A stretch of DNA of 62,760 bases, from positions 1 through 62,760 of the forward strand of contig JAIPBM010000028.1 of the NCBI GenBank assembly GCA_021739695.1. The letters are read 5' to 3'. How positions within the stretch are numbered: position 1 is the stretch's first letter; each line of letters starts with the position of its first letter. Shown here piece after piece: positions 35,018 through 44,327 of the stretch. This stretch comes from Flavobacteriales bacterium (lineage in GTDB: Bacteria; Bacteroidota; Bacteroidia; UBA10329). The notes under the pieces were generated by a model. The model made no database searches and was not told the origin of the DNA. It worked only from the letters and a program-made list of their open reading frames with translations. Position numbers and translations under genes: made by a program.

Positions 35018-36691
35018 ATGGCAGACCACGTTTGGTATCAGCACTACGGTGCACAGAATCCGAGAGACATAAACCCCGACAGTTACCCGTCAATTGTGGC
35101 GGCATTTGAAGAAAGTTGCCTGAAATATGGCGATAAGGTGGCCTTTGAGAACATGGGGGTTCCGATGACCTTCAAAGAACTGAAACAACGTTCGGAGAAT
35201 TTTGCCGCTTGGATCCAGAACAACACCGATCTGAAACCTGGCGATAAGATTGCCATCCAAATGCCAAACCTACTGCAATACCCGATCTGTATTTACGGAT
35301 CGCTGTTGGCCGGAATGGTGGTAGTGAATGTGAATCCGCTCTACACTTCGCGCGAGATGGAGCACCAATTCAACGATTCTGGCGCTAAGGCCGTTGTGAT
35401 CGTTGCCAATTTCTGTAACGAGCTTGAGGAGTGTCTTTCAAAGACCGGACTGAAACACGTGATCGTGACGCGTATTCCTGATCTGTTTCCACAACCAAAG
35501 CAGTTCATTGTGAACTTGGTGCTGAACCACGTGAAAAAGATGGTTCCAAAATTCAACCTTCCGAACACCATCGATTTCAGAGATGTGGTGAAAGACAGAG
35601 GTTTGAAGCCAAAACCAGTAACCATCAAGAACACCGACACGGCCTTCTTGCAATACACTGGCGGAACAACTGGCGTTTCTAAAGGCGCAGTTCTTACCCA
35701 CCGAAATGTGATTGCCAATATGGAGCAAATGCGTGGCCTGATGGGTGATATCATCAAAGAAGGTGAAGAAGTTGTGATCACTCCACTTCCGATGTATCAT
35801 ATCTTCTCGCTCACGGTCAACTGCTTGGCTTTCATCTGCATGGGAGGCAAAAACGTATTGATCACGAATCCGAGAGATATTCCTGCTTTTGTAAAAGAAT
35901 TGCAGAAACAGAAATGGACCGTACTGACGGGGGTCAACACACTTTTCAACGGATTATTGAATAACGAGGAGTTCAAACAATTGAATTTCAGCTCAGTTAA
36001 ACTGGTGATCGGTGGAGCCATGGCCATCCAACGTGTGGTTGCCGAAAAATGGAAAGACGTTACTGGAAACCTATTGGTTGAAGGTTATGGATTGACGGAA
36101 AGTTCGCCAGTTGCATCTGCCAATCCGATTGACGGAAGAGCACGAATCGGTACGATTGGAATTCCCGTGGCATCTACAGATATGAAACTGTGCGATGAGA
36201 ACGGAAATGAGGTTCCTGTTGGCGAACGAGGCGAGATCAACATCAAAGGACCACAGGTGATGCAAGGCTACTACAACCGTCCGGAAGAAACGGCCAATGT
36301 GCTGAAAGATGGTTGGTTGAGAACAGGTGATGTGGCCGTAATGAGCGAAGATGGTTTCTTCACCATCGTTGACCGTATCAAAGACATGATCATCGTTTCC
36401 GGATTTAACGTGTATCCGAATGAAGTGGAAGACGTGATCGCTTCACATCCAAAGGTGTTGGAAGTGGCGGCTATCGGTGTTCCAGATGCCAAGTCGACCG
36501 AAGCGGTGAAGGTGTTCATTGTAAAGAAAGACCAAACATTGACCGAGCAGGAGATCAGAGATTTCTGCCACGAAGAAATGACCGGGTACAAACGCCCGAA
36601 ACACATAGCGTTCCGCGATGAGTTGCCAAAAACGAATGTTGGCAAGATCTTGAGACGCGCTTTGCGTGAAGAAGAAGCTGCCAAGGCCTGA
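35018..36691 (+). CDS. fadD: Long-chain fatty-acid--CoA ligase
   Basis: A 557-residue ANL-superfamily enzyme that activates fatty acids to acyl-CoA through an acyl-adenylate. The motifs are LQYTGGTTGVSKGAVLTHRN (P-loop), PLPMYHIF, GYGLTESSPVASANP, GWLRTGDVAVM, DRIKDMIIVSGFNVYPNEVED and a final KTNVGKILRRALRE with the catalytic Lys. These match FadD-type ligases. It is followed by a strong terminator. Confidence 0.93.
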   Translation: MADHVWYQHYGAQNPRDINPDSYPSIVAAFEESCLKYGDKVAFENMGVPMTFKELKQRSENFAAWIQNNTDLKPGDKIAIQMPNLLQYPICIYGSLLAGMVVVNVNPLYTSREMEHQFNDSGAKAVVIVANFCNELEECLSKTGLKHVIVTRIPDLFPQPKQFIVNLVLNHVKKMVPKFNLPNTIDFRDVVKDRGLKPKPVTIKNTDTAFLQYTGGTTGVSKGAVLTHRNVIANMEQMRGLMGDIIKEGEEVVITPLPMYHIFSLTVNCLAFICMGGKNVLITNPRDIPAFVKELQKQKWTVLTGVNTLFNGLLNNEEFKQLNFSSVKLVIGGAMAIQRVVAEKWKDVTGNLLVEGYGLTESSPVASANPIDGRARIGTIGIPVASTDMKLCDENGNEVPVGERGEINIKGPQVMQGYYNRPEETANVLKDGWLRTGDVAVMSEDGFFTIVDRIKDMIIVSGFNVYPNEVEDVIASHPKVLEVAAIGVPDAKSTEAVKVFIVKKDQTLTEQEIRDFCHEEMTGYKRPKHIAFRDELPKTNVGKILRRALREEEAAKA

Positions 36692-36712
36692 TTCTTCAAA
36701 TCAACCACAAAT

Positions 36713-36749
36713 AAAAAGGGCGATTCTGAATTCAGAATCGCCCTTTTTT
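36713..36749. terminator. Strong terminator, perfect palindrome
   Basis: GGGCGATTCTGAA and TTCAGAATCGCCC form a perfect 13-bp stem, flanked by an A-run on the left and a T-run on the right. It terminates the fadD transcript and can also serve the convergent cold-shock gene. Confidence 0.93.
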
Positions 36750-36766
36750 ATGTTAATAAAGTGATA

Positions 36767-37216
36767 TTATCTGATCACTTTCACTCTTACGGCAGATGGT
36801 CCTTTCAGACCTTTTTCCACCTCAAAAGAAACCTTATTACCTTCTTTAATGTCCTCAGACACATTATTTATGTGTACGAAAACGCTTTCTTGAGATTCAG
36901 AATCCTTGATGAATCCGTAGCCTTTATCATCATTGAAAAATGAAACTGTTCCGGTTCTTACTGGATCGAAATCAGAATCTTCTTTTTTCGGAACACCAAG
37001 TTCAATGTCTTCAGCTTTAAAGACCTTTTTCTTGGCAGTTGGATCTGGCGGAGTATCTGTGATCATGCCATTTTCGTCTACATAGGCGATCATGTCATCA
37101 AAACTGCTTGGGCCACCATCTTTTCTGGCCAAACGCTTTTCTTCCTTTTCCTTACGTTTCTTATCTCTCTTCTTCTCCCGCTCTTTTTTTCCGAATGTTT
37201 CCTGTGATCTACCCAT
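36767..37216 (-). CDS. Cold-shock domain protein with basic N-terminal extension
   Basis: A 149-aa protein. Residues 1-35 are strongly basic (KKEREKKRDKKRKEKEEK) and residues about 85-149 form a cold-shock domain: TGTVSFFNDDKGYGFIKD (RNP1), SVFVHINNV (RNP2) and GNKVSFEVEKG. It should bind single-stranded RNA as a chaperone. This two-part layout recurs in Bacteroidota. A promoter-like element about 140 bases upstream implies a long leader. Confidence 0.92.
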   Translation of the reverse strand: MGRSQETFGKKEREKKRDKKRKEKEEKRLARKDGGPSSFDDMIAYVDENGMITDTPPDPTAKKKVFKAEDIELGVPKKEDSDFDPVRTGTVSFFNDDKGYGFIKDSESQESVFVHINNVSEDIKEGNKVSFEVEKGLKGPSAVRVKVIR

Positions 37217-37353
37217 AGATATTTGTATGCTCTTTTAAATTGCTTTGGTTTTTAATAAACCGAGGGATTACAAAGAAAGCACGGGGAAGGCCGAAACTCA
37301 GGATGCAATGTCGATGGCCGTTGAAAACCAAATTAATTCAACGGTTGCAGCTG

Positions 37354-37361
37354 CAAAGGTA
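37354..37361 (-). promoter_or_regulatory. -7 element TACCTTTG with long leader to the cold-shock gene
   Basis: On the minus strand TACCTTTG fits TAnnTTTG. Transcription from it would give a 5' leader of about 130 nt before the ATG at 37216. No clear -33 match. Confidence 0.45.
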
Positions 37362-37381
37362 GTAAACGAAACGCGGCTTTG

Positions 37382-38422
37382 TCAGCGCGCTGTAAGCTCG
37401 AAATCTTTTACTGCATCAAACTGCGCTTCTATCACCAAATTTCCCTTCGTGTCAATGAAACCCCACTTCTCGCCTAGTTTGACTGCTGCGAATCCGTTCT
37501 TAAAATCGCGAACTGCAGTGTAGGTTTGAGGAATCACCAATTTTCCTGTCTTATCGATAAAACCAACCTTGTCTGCTGATTTGCAGTAGGCCAAACCATC
37601 ACAAAAATCACCGAACGAGTCTGCAGCCGGCACATCAATAGTTTTTCCTGTCTTATCCACGAAAATCCAAGTTCCTGATTTTACGCGAGCCATTCCGTTC
37701 GAGAACTCCTTGGCATTTTCGTATTTGGCCTCAATAACCCAAGCACCTTTTTTATCAATGAAACCAGTTTGTCCTGCTGCATTTTTTGCCCAAGCCAATC
37801 CTTCCGAAAAATAGCCTACTGACTTAAAACTCGGTTCAATTGCCACTGAACCATCCGTGGAAATAAAGCCCCACGTTTCGCCCACTTTTATTGGCGCGAA
37901 ACCATCAGAAAAGTGACGAACGTCTACAACTCCCGCCACTTCCACCGCTTTTTCGGTTCCTTTTTTGTCGATGATGAAGAATTTTCCTCCTTTGGCTGCT
38001 ACTCCGTAACCTCCGTTGAATTCCTGCATTTTTTCGTACGATGCTGGAACTGCCATTTTCCCATCCGAGCTCATATATCCCCAACTCTTATCTACCTGAA
38101 CTGGACACATTCCGTTCTCGAAACCAAGTGTACCGAATCCAAAAACGTCCTTCAATCTGAACTTTGGAACTTCTGTGTTCAGCTTCTCCCCATTTGGCTT
38201 AATGAAGTAAGAAGTCTTGGCCTTCTTGTCAAAAATCGGAGCCAGACCGTCAGCAGAAAATGCATCGCAATCGGCAAATTGTGCCTCAATTACATAAACG
38301 CCTTTGGTGTTGATATAACCCCAATTGGAACTTCCAGCAGCTTTGGCCTGGGCCAATGGCGTTTGAGCAAAGATCTGCCCATTAGCGAGCACAGCAAAAA
38401 GAAGAGAAAATAGTGTTTTCAT
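37382..38422 (-). CDS. Exported WG-repeat protein
   Basis: A 346-residue protein with signal peptide (LFSLLFAVLANGQIFAQ) and about nine WG-type repeats of some 35 residues: WGYINTKGVYVIEAQFADC, WGFISTDGSVAIEPSF, VGFIDKTGKLVIPQTY, WGFIDTKGNLVIEAQF. These build a beta-rich solenoid of unknown ligand. The last repeat ends close to the C-terminus. A -7 element TAAATTTG (38442-38449, minus strand) lies 20 bases upstream of the start. Confidence 0.9.
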   Translation of the reverse strand: MKTLFSLLFAVLANGQIFAQTPLAQAKAAGSSNWGYINTKGVYVIEAQFADCDAFSADGLAPIFDKKAKTSYFIKPNGEKLNTEVPKFRLKDVFGFGTLGFENGMCPVQVDKSWGYMSSDGKMAVPASYEKMQEFNGGYGVAAKGGKFFIIDKKGTEKAVEVAGVVDVRHFSDGFAPIKVGETWGFISTDGSVAIEPSFKSVGYFSEGLAWAKNAAGQTGFIDKKGAWVIEAKYENAKEFSNGMARVKSGTWIFVDKTGKTIDVPAADSFGDFCDGLAYCKSADKVGFIDKTGKLVIPQTYTAVRDFKNGFAAVKLGEKWGFIDTKGNLVIEAQFDAVKDFELTAR

Positions 38423-38441
38423 GGTTTTTAGTTTGATGGCG

Positions 38442-38449
38442 CAAATTTA
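38442..38449 (-). promoter_or_regulatory. -7 element TAAATTTG
   Basis: Matches TAnnTTTG on the minus strand, 20 bases before the WG-repeat gene start at 38422. Confidence 0.45.
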
Positions 38450-38489
38450 GTGGAAGGAAATAAAGGAGCGGAAACTTGTTCCTTCATTG

Positions 38490-39548
38490 TCATTGAATGT
38501 CTACCATCACAATTTTCCCTTCCTGAGAAACAAGATCGAGTTGCAAACCACCTACAAAACGATCGCCTTCGGGACTGAACGAACCCAATCCTGCCCAAAC
38601 GGCATGTCCCATATCTTGATCGTTGTTCCGCTCGTTGAAATACGTCAGGCGATGTTTGTCGCTTCCGTCTGCATTCATCATCCACCAATCCGTTCCGCCA
38701 TACGTTGCGCTTTTATTACTCATCCACACGATCTGATTGCCACTCGGTGTATAGAATGCATGTTCGTTATAATCCTTTTCTGTAAGCGAGACGAACTCAC
38801 CTGTGGTATAATCCAGTGTATATATCTGCTGGTCCCACGTGCTGGGTCTGTTCGCGCTGCTGCACAAGATCAGTTTTGTCCCATCAGGACTGAAACCATA
38901 ACATTCGTAAAAGGCACTTCCTTCCGGCTCAAAGGTTTGAATGTTTGAGATGAATGGAATGCTGTCAACGTCCCAATTGAAATCGGCCATTTTAATGCGC
39001 CAGTAACCGAATGTTTCTGGTGGCCACAACACATTTGGAGCTGATTTCCGATCGGTCCAAACCATTTTTGTGCCGTCAGGCGAAAAGCGCGAGGCGATCA
39101 CGCCATGCTCATAATCATTCGGAATATCGATGAGTTTGAAGGTCTTTTGACCATCACTGCTTATGATCCACACATCAGTATATGCTCCAAAACCAGGCAG
39201 CGCATCTGTGCTCGAACCTGGATGGTCTGCTTTCTCTGCTTCTATCATCAGCCATTTTCCGGAAGGATGCCAAGAAGCAGAACCAACGTGCCGATTAGGA
39301 AGATCGGGATGATCACAAGTGAGGCACGTATCGTTGGAACCATCTGGCAGCGCCAAATGAATGTCGTAGTAACCATCGCTTTCCTTGATGGAATACGCAA
39401 TGCGATCACTTCCCGAACGGTCCCAATCTGTGGCCAATCCGCTTTCGCGAAAGGTGGTGACCGTTGTGGTAAGTACGATGGGGTCTTTTTGGCAGGACGA
39501 CAGAATGAAGATTCCTACCAGTAGGAATAAGGATGGATTTCTCACCAT
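38490..39548 (-). CDS. TolB-like beta-propeller lipoprotein
   Basis: A 352-residue protein with a lipobox (LLVGIFILSSC). It contains PD40/WD40-like blades: GSASWHPSGKWLMIEAEKAD, VIASRFSPDGTKMVWTDRKSA, CYGFSPDGTKLILCSS and HAFYTPSGNQIVWMSNKSA. The xFSPDGxxI pattern marks TolB-type propellers. It is probably an outer-membrane or periplasmic binding protein; the ligand is unknown. It lies 1 base after the WYL regulator gene ends on the same strand, so the two may be co-transcribed. Confidence 0.88.
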   Translation of the reverse strand: MVRNPSLFLLVGIFILSSCQKDPIVLTTTVTTFRESGLATDWDRSGSDRIAYSIKESDGYYDIHLALPDGSNDTCLTCDHPDLPNRHVGSASWHPSGKWLMIEAEKADHPGSSTDALPGFGAYTDVWIISSDGQKTFKLIDIPNDYEHGVIASRFSPDGTKMVWTDRKSAPNVLWPPETFGYWRIKMADFNWDVDSIPFISNIQTFEPEGSAFYECYGFSPDGTKLILCSSANRPSTWDQQIYTLDYTTGEFVSLTEKDYNEHAFYTPSGNQIVWMSNKSATYGGTDWWMMNADGSDKHRLTYFNERNNDQDMGHAVWAGLGSFSPEGDRFVGGLQLDLVSQEGKIVMVDIQ

Positions 39549-39549
39549 G

Positions 39550-40524
39550 TCAGTTTAGTAGTTCAATTGGTTGCAGAACCTCAACCTTATCGCCAAACGA
39601 ACGGATAGTCGCTTTTAGTTCGTAGCTCGGAATAACCTTCAGTTCTACCGTCAGTCCATCCGCATTTTCTTTAATGATCTTCTGCGTTGGATGTAAGGGT
39701 TGAGCTTTCACGTAGCGACCTTCTTGCGGAGCAAATCTCAGCACAACTTTCTCAGGTTTTCCGCCAGCCGTAATACCAAAACTGTACTTAAAAAGTACTT
39801 CGGGATCAAAGGTTTTATCTACCGTAAAATAATTCTCGCGGATGGATAGATCGTAGATGCGATCGAGACCGAAGGTTTTAACTTTTCCCGCTTCATCATC
39901 TTTCCCGATCACATACCAACGGTTTCGGTATTCCTTCAGTAAATAAGGATGCAACACGCGTTCGCTTTCACTTTCATCCAAAAACGAAACATATCTGAAA
40001 CGCAATTCGCGGGTTTCTTTGATCGCCTGCAGCAAGATCGGAAGTAGATCGGTCCCTTTTGCCATAGGTGTGTTCTCAAACTGCACGAAGCGATCGATGG
40101 CATCGTCTTGAATTTCGGGCGAAATGCTCAATCGGTCCATGATCTTCTGAATGGCCGATCCGAATTGATCGAAGATGGCCAGATCCTTGAACTGAAACAA
40201 CGTGGTGGCAGCAAAACGAATGGCTTCTTTGTCCTCTTCGCTCAGCGAAATTTCCTTGATCGTGTAATTCTCGTCTTCGTAGAAATAGCCTTTTTCGAGC
40301 TTAGAATAGGCAATGGGCGCATAATACCCGAGTTCGCCTTCATTCTTCATCGCCCACATGTCCTTTTCGATGGTACTGATGGAAATACGCTCGTCCGAAC
40401 TTCCGTAAAGCGCTTGTTCGCAGGCATACTTCAGATCTTCCTTTGTTGGGAATTTGCGGCCTTTGTTGGTCAGGCAATCGTCAATAATGCGGTAGCGGAG
40501 TAATGCGTATTTATTTGCTGGCAT
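39550..40524 (-). CDS. WYL-domain transcriptional regulator
   Basis: A 324-residue protein. The N-terminal helices (residues 1-70) are compatible with a winged-helix DNA-binding domain. The WYL domain follows: LRFRYVSFLDESESERVLHPYLLKEYRNRWYVIGKD, then the C-terminal WCX-like region (VVLRFAPQEGRYVKAQPLHP). WYL domains bind nucleic acid or nucleotide ligands and regulate DNA-damage and defence genes. Targets are unknown; the propeller lipoprotein downstream is the immediate neighbour. Confidence 0.88.
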   Translation of the reverse strand: MPANKYALLRYRIIDDCLTNKGRKFPTKEDLKYACEQALYGSSDERISISTIEKDMWAMKNEGELGYYAPIAYSKLEKGYFYEDENYTIKEISLSEEDKEAIRFAATTLFQFKDLAIFDQFGSAIQKIMDRLSISPEIQDDAIDRFVQFENTPMAKGTDLLPILLQAIKETRELRFRYVSFLDESESERVLHPYLLKEYRNRWYVIGKDDEAGKVKTFGLDRIYDLSIRENYFTVDKTFDPEVLFKYSFGITAGGKPEKVVLRFAPQEGRYVKAQPLHPTQKIIKENADGLTVELKVIPSYELKATIRSFGDKVEVLQPIELLN

Positions 40525-40540
40525 ACGGTAAAGTTAGAAG

Positions 40541-40600
40541 CCCCTCCCGACCTCCCCAAGGGGGAGGAGTAAAAAGTATCCCCTTTGGGGAGATTTAGAT
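40541..40600. repeat. GC-rich palindromic intergenic repeat
   Basis: CCCCTCCCGACCTCCCCAAG and GGGGAGGAG arms form a hairpin, and CCCCTTTGGGGAG follows. The element is closely related to the copy inside thyA. It lies in the gap between the WYL gene and the nucleotidyltransferase gene. Confidence 0.75.
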
Positions 40601-40605
40601 GGGTT

Positions 40606-41502
40606 TTACCAAAGTGGGCTCGGATATTTTCCTTCGTCCACCAGTTTTTGGAAGGCTTCAACTACCACAGGACGGTCTTCAATGTAAGTAACGCCATACC
40701 AACGGTCGTTACTGGTCAACACGGGGAATTTGGCTTCTCCTGCATTGATCAAGGTATCTGCTACTAACGGAATGAAGAATTCTGCCTTCGGATTTTCACG
40801 ATTCTCTTTCACGAAATCGATGAACATCTTTCTGCTCACTTCAAAAATATTCGGATGGAATCCCCAGAAGTTCATAGAAACAACACTGTCAGGATTTACT
40901 TCAAAGGTCGCATCGCCTTCGTGATAAACCACTTTTTCGCCTTCCCAGTGGATTTTCGTACGCTCATCCACTTTTGCCAAGTTATTGTTGGCATCCGCAA
41001 CGCAAACTCCACGACTTACTTGTCCGTGTTCGCTTAATGTGTTTCTCAACACGTAGCCAACCATCGCGTAGTTGTCCTCCGTGCATTGGTTCTTCAAGAA
41101 ATCTGCCACCTGATGGAATCCATCGGCACCATAAAAATCATCTGCATTGATAACAGCAAAAGGCTCGTTGATCACGTCTTTGGCCACTAGTACCGCATGC
41201 ATGGTTCCCCATGGTTTTTCGCGATGCGGAAGGTCAACAACGCCTTCTACTGGCGTGTTCACATCCTGATACGCGTAAGCTATCTCGATCTTATCTTCAA
41301 ACTTACCTGTGAAACGCTCTTTGAAATCATCCGCAAAGCTCTCTCTGATCACAAACACCACTTTACCGAATCCAGCCTGAATGGCATCGTAAATAGAGTA
41401 TTCGATGATGGTTTCTCCGTTCGGCCCAAGTGGGTCAATCTGCTTCAATCCTCCGTAACGGCTGCCCATTCCAGCGGCAAGTATCAATAGTGTCGGTTTC
41501 AT
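40606..41502 (-). CDS. Sugar-phosphate nucleotidyltransferase-like protein
   Basis: A 298-residue NTP-transferase-fold protein. LLILAAGMGSRYGGLKQIDPLGPNGETIIEYSIYDA is the nucleotide-binding signature, KVVFVIRES continues the Rossmann-like sheet, and FAVINADDFYG carries the metal-binding Asp. It probably activates a sugar phosphate to an NDP-sugar, but the substrate subgroup cannot be told. It is monocistronic and divergent from the photolyase gene. Confidence 0.85.
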   Translation of the reverse strand: MKPTLLILAAGMGSRYGGLKQIDPLGPNGETIIEYSIYDAIQAGFGKVVFVIRESFADDFKERFTGKFEDKIEIAYAYQDVNTPVEGVVDLPHREKPWGTMHAVLVAKDVINEPFAVINADDFYGADGFHQVADFLKNQCTEDNYAMVGYVLRNTLSEHGQVSRGVCVADANNNLAKVDERTKIHWEGEKVVYHEGDATFEVNPDSVVSMNFWGFHPNIFEVSRKMFIDFVKENRENPKAEFFIPLVADTLINAGEAKFPVLTSNDRWYGVTYIEDRPVVVEAFQKLVDEGKYPSPLW

Positions 41503-41636
41503 TTATATCGGTTAGTTGCCGCGAAGATAGAAACCATCGTTATTTTGCCGCGGTCGGCAGCAAGTATTTGATGCTTACTTAAGCCACAAGGTATCCGCAG
41601 AACATCTTTCGACTGCCTGTGTTAAATGACGGTAAA

Positions 41637-42941
41637 ATGAAACGAGACAGCATTTCAATAGTTTGGCTTCGCAGAGACCTGCGATTGGATGATAATGCAG
41701 CGTTGTACCACGCGCTTAGGTCTGGAAATCCGGTGTTGCCGATTTTCATTTTCGATAGGAACATCTTAGAAAAACTTGAAGATCGAGATGATAAACGGGT
41801 AGATTTCATTCATCGTCAGTTGACTGAATTGAAGAAAGAACTGCGTGCGTTTGATTCGGATCTGCTCGTGTTTCACAGCACTCCACAAGATGTTTTTACT
41901 GAATTGACCAGCACGTATGCTATCATTTCCGTTTTTACAAATCACGATTACGAACCCTACGCTTTGGAGCGCGACAAGCAGATCGGTCAGTTGCTGAACG
42001 ATCAAGGCATCGATCTTAAGACGTTCAAAGACCAGTGTGTTTTTGAGAATGATGAGATTCTGAAGGATGATGGAAAGCCATACACGGTTTTCACGCCTTA
42101 CAGCAAAAAATGGAAGGCGAAACTGAACGACTTTTACCTTTCATCCTACCCGACTGAGAAGTACTTCAGTAACTTTTACACGTTCAATGCTGATGATTTT
42201 CCTTCATTAGATGCGCTCGGATTCCGAAGGACAGAAGTTTCCATTCCATCTGCCGAAGCTGAATTAAGCATCATTAAAAACTATGAGAATACGCGCGACA
42301 TTCCGAGTATTGAAGGCACTTCTAAACTGAGTATTCATCTTCGGTTTGGCACCATCAGCATACGGAAACTGGCACGCTTAGCTTACAAAACGAACGAAAA
42401 GTTCTTGAATGAACTCATCTGGCGCGATTTCTACATGATGATCCTTTGGCACTTTCCGCACGTGGTTGGCCATGCTTTTAAACCTGCTTACGACCGTATT
42501 GAATGGGAAAGGAATGACGCGCATTTTAAAGCGTGGTGCGCTGGACAGACCGGTTACCCGATAGTGGATGCAGGAATGCGGCAGCTGAATGAGACCGGAT
42601 GGATGCACAACCGAGTACGAATGATCGTGGCAAGTTTTTTCACGAAACACCTATTACTCGACTGGCGATTAGGCGAAGCCTATTTTGCACAGAAGTTGCT
42701 GGATTTTGAGCTATCAAGCAACAATGGTGGCTGGCAGTGGGCAGCTGGAACGGGTTGCGATGCCGCTCCCTATTTCCGAGTGTTCAACCCACAGTTGCAG
42801 ACGCAGAAATTCGACCCGCAGCTTAAATACATTCAGCGCTGGGTGCCTGAATTCCAAGAACTCACCTATGCAAGACCGATTGTGGAGCACACATTTGCCC
42901 GACAACGAGCGTTGGACCGATACAAGGAAGCCCTGAAATAA
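41637..42941 (+). CDS. phrB: Deoxyribodipyrimidine photolyase (cryptochrome/photolyase family)
   Basis: The ATG at 41637 (MKRDSISIVWLRRDLRLDDN) gives 434 residues; an ATG at 41619 adds six. The N-terminal antenna domain is followed by the FAD domain: ELIWRDFYMMILWHFPHV, YPIVDAGMRQLNETGWMHNRVRMIVASFFTKHLLLDWR, WQWAAGTGCDAAPYFRVFNPQ and KFDPQLKYIQRWVPE. These fit class I CPD photolyases. Blue light drives repair of pyrimidine dimers. A terminator follows directly. Confidence 0.94.
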   Translation: MKRDSISIVWLRRDLRLDDNAALYHALRSGNPVLPIFIFDRNILEKLEDRDDKRVDFIHRQLTELKKELRAFDSDLLVFHSTPQDVFTELTSTYAIISVFTNHDYEPYALERDKQIGQLLNDQGIDLKTFKDQCVFENDEILKDDGKPYTVFTPYSKKWKAKLNDFYLSSYPTEKYFSNFYTFNADDFPSLDALGFRRTEVSIPSAEAELSIIKNYENTRDIPSIEGTSKLSIHLRFGTISIRKLARLAYKTNEKFLNELIWRDFYMMILWHFPHVVGHAFKPAYDRIEWERNDAHFKAWCAGQTGYPIVDAGMRQLNETGWMHNRVRMIVASFFTKHLLLDWRLGEAYFAQKLLDFELSSNNGGWQWAAGTGCDAAPYFRVFNPQLQTQKFDPQLKYIQRWVPEFQELTYARPIVEHTFARQRALDRYKEALK

Positions 42942-42943
42942 AA

Positions 42944-42976
42944 AACCCACCGAACCAAAAGGTGCGATGGGTTTCT
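42944..42976 (+). terminator. Terminator after photolyase gene
   Basis: AAACCCA at the left pairs with TGGGTTT at the right, with an inner ACC/GGT stem around AAAA. The T-run is short, so strength is moderate; the convergent 42997 gene may share it. Confidence 0.7.
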
Positions 42977-42996
42977 CTAGTGAGATTGAGGAGAAA

Positions 42997-43359
42997 CTAC
43001 TTCACCTCGAAATCAGATTTGCTGGTATAAACACCGTTTTCACGAACGACTGCAACGTATGCGCCTTCTTCGAGCTCGCTTACATAAATCTTATTGAGGC
43101 CTAAACCTAGAACGCTTTCTAACACGATTTCGCCAACAGCGTTGAAAACAGATACAGTCACTTTTCCTCCAGCCAATTTATCGGCCACCTCAATGTTCAA
43201 CTCGCTTGAAACAACAGTTGGGTAGATGTTGATACCTGTTTCTGATGTTGGATCATTTGCCCGTTTGTGCACATACGCCAACTCGCCAGAAAGAGTCGAT
43301 TGCGCCTGAGCATTCAGGGTTACAGATAGAATCATCAAAAGAATAAAAATGCGTGTCAT
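42997..43359 (-). CDS. Miniature exported protein consisting mainly of a T9SS type A sorting domain
   Basis: The ATG at 43359 gives 120 residues: a signal peptide (MTRIFILLMILSVTLNAQA), about 24 linker residues, then a complete T9SS C-terminal sorting domain (INIYPTVVSSELNIEVADKL, VSVFNAVGEIVLESVL, YVSELEEGAYVAVVREN, ending SDFEVK). There is essentially no cargo domain. The longer in-frame ATG at 43500 is rejected because the signal peptide would be internal. Confidence 0.78.
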   Translation of the reverse strand: MTRIFILLMILSVTLNAQAQSTLSGELAYVHKRANDPTSETGINIYPTVVSSELNIEVADKLAGGKVTVSVFNAVGEIVLESVLGLGLNKIYVSELEEGAYVAVVRENGVYTSKSDFEVK

Positions 43360-43489
43360 CAACAATGAGTTTTGTATTGGAATTTGGCGCGAAAGTAATT
43401 TCCGACTTCGAGGCTGAAAACACGCATGTTGCATGATTATTAACAAACGTGTGTTCATTGGTGAAATTGACCTATTGAAGCTACGTGTA

Positions 43490-43846
43490 TCACGCAACAT
43501 CTGCCAAAAAAGACGATTCGCACTCCAATTCTATCTCAATGGCGGTGGGCGGCAAATACTTTTCGCGAACTATATGCGAGATGGTCAAACGGTAGATTTT
43601 GCCCTCTGCTTCTAACTGTTGAACACGCTTGGCCAAGGAACTGCTCAGAATTCCCAGAAAGTAGGCGCCATAGTTTACACTGAACATGAGGTGACGCGCA
43701 TCTGCCCCTGTGATGGTCTGCAACTGAAGAATGCATCCTTTGCGCAAGTGATGGTACACATAAGGAACTTCACCTTTGTCCATGGCGCCAAGCCAGGCGC
43801 GATGCTGATGCAAAAGGGAATTACGTTGCAGGTTTTCGGTATTCAT
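43490..43846 (-). CDS. Hypothetical protein
   Basis: 118 residues from the ATG at 43846 (MNTENLQRNSLLHQHRAWLG); an in-frame ATG at 43894 would overlap the upstream gene by 38 bases. There is no signal peptide or membrane segment. It contains YVYHHLRKGCILQLQTITG and a helical SSSLAKRVQQLEAEGK. I recognise no family. It follows the 43857 gene by 10 bases and is probably in the same operon. Confidence 0.65.
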   Translation of the reverse strand: MNTENLQRNSLLHQHRAWLGAMDKGEVPYVYHHLRKGCILQLQTITGADARHLMFSVNYGAYFLGILSSSLAKRVQQLEAEGKIYRLTISHIVREKYLPPTAIEIELECESSFLADVA

Positions 43847-43856
43847 TAAAGATCGA

Positions 43857-44327
43857 TCATACAGCATAGCGGTATTTTTTAGAAGGGTTAGCAATCACTT
43901 TATCAACTTGAGTGGTGGGCTGCGCTAGTTTTCTCAACCATACACGAAGGCCTTCAGCTCTCTGATTGTTGGAAGAAAGCTGACGCGTGACCTCAGCCAA
44001 CGATTGCTGCACCAAATCCTTGATATCGGCATGGATGAAAACCGGTTGCAGGTCTAACCATTCGTTTGCGGGCTGATGCCATACTGAACGGTTCAACACA
44101 CCTTCGTTGGAAGTGTAAGCTGTAAGCGACCTCCAAAATGCCCGCTCGGTAAAGAACACGTTGAAATCGCCTGAGTCGGAAATGGGACGGGAAAAATCCT
44201 CTAGGTCGCTTTCTTCCAAAAACAGGGGACTTCCATCGCTGTTGTAGGTGCGATAGACCAACCTACGGAAGCCGTCTTTCACTACTTCCAGAACAAGTTC
44301 GTTGGTGTTGTTTGCATTGCTTTTCAT
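43857..44327 (-). CDS. Hypothetical protein
   Basis: 156 residues from the ATG at 44327 ([20 protein letters not shown]). Soluble and mixed alpha/beta, with [42 protein letters not shown] and a basic C-terminus ([10 protein letters not shown]). No family recognised. It heads a two-gene operon of unknown function with the 43490 gene, transcribed away from ndk. Confidence 0.7.
   Translation of the reverse strand: MKSNANNTNELVLEVVKDGFRRLVYRTYNSDGSPLFLEESDLEDFSRPISDSGDFNVFFTERAFWRSLTAYTSNEGVLNRSVWHQPANEWLDLQPVFIHADIKDLVQQSLAEVTRQLSSNNQRAEGLRVWLRKLAQPTTQVDKVIANPSKKYRYAV

Noticed and set aside
36271-36708. Minus-strand open frame opposite fadD
   Set aside because: Shadow frame; the plus strand encodes conserved adenylate-forming motifs.
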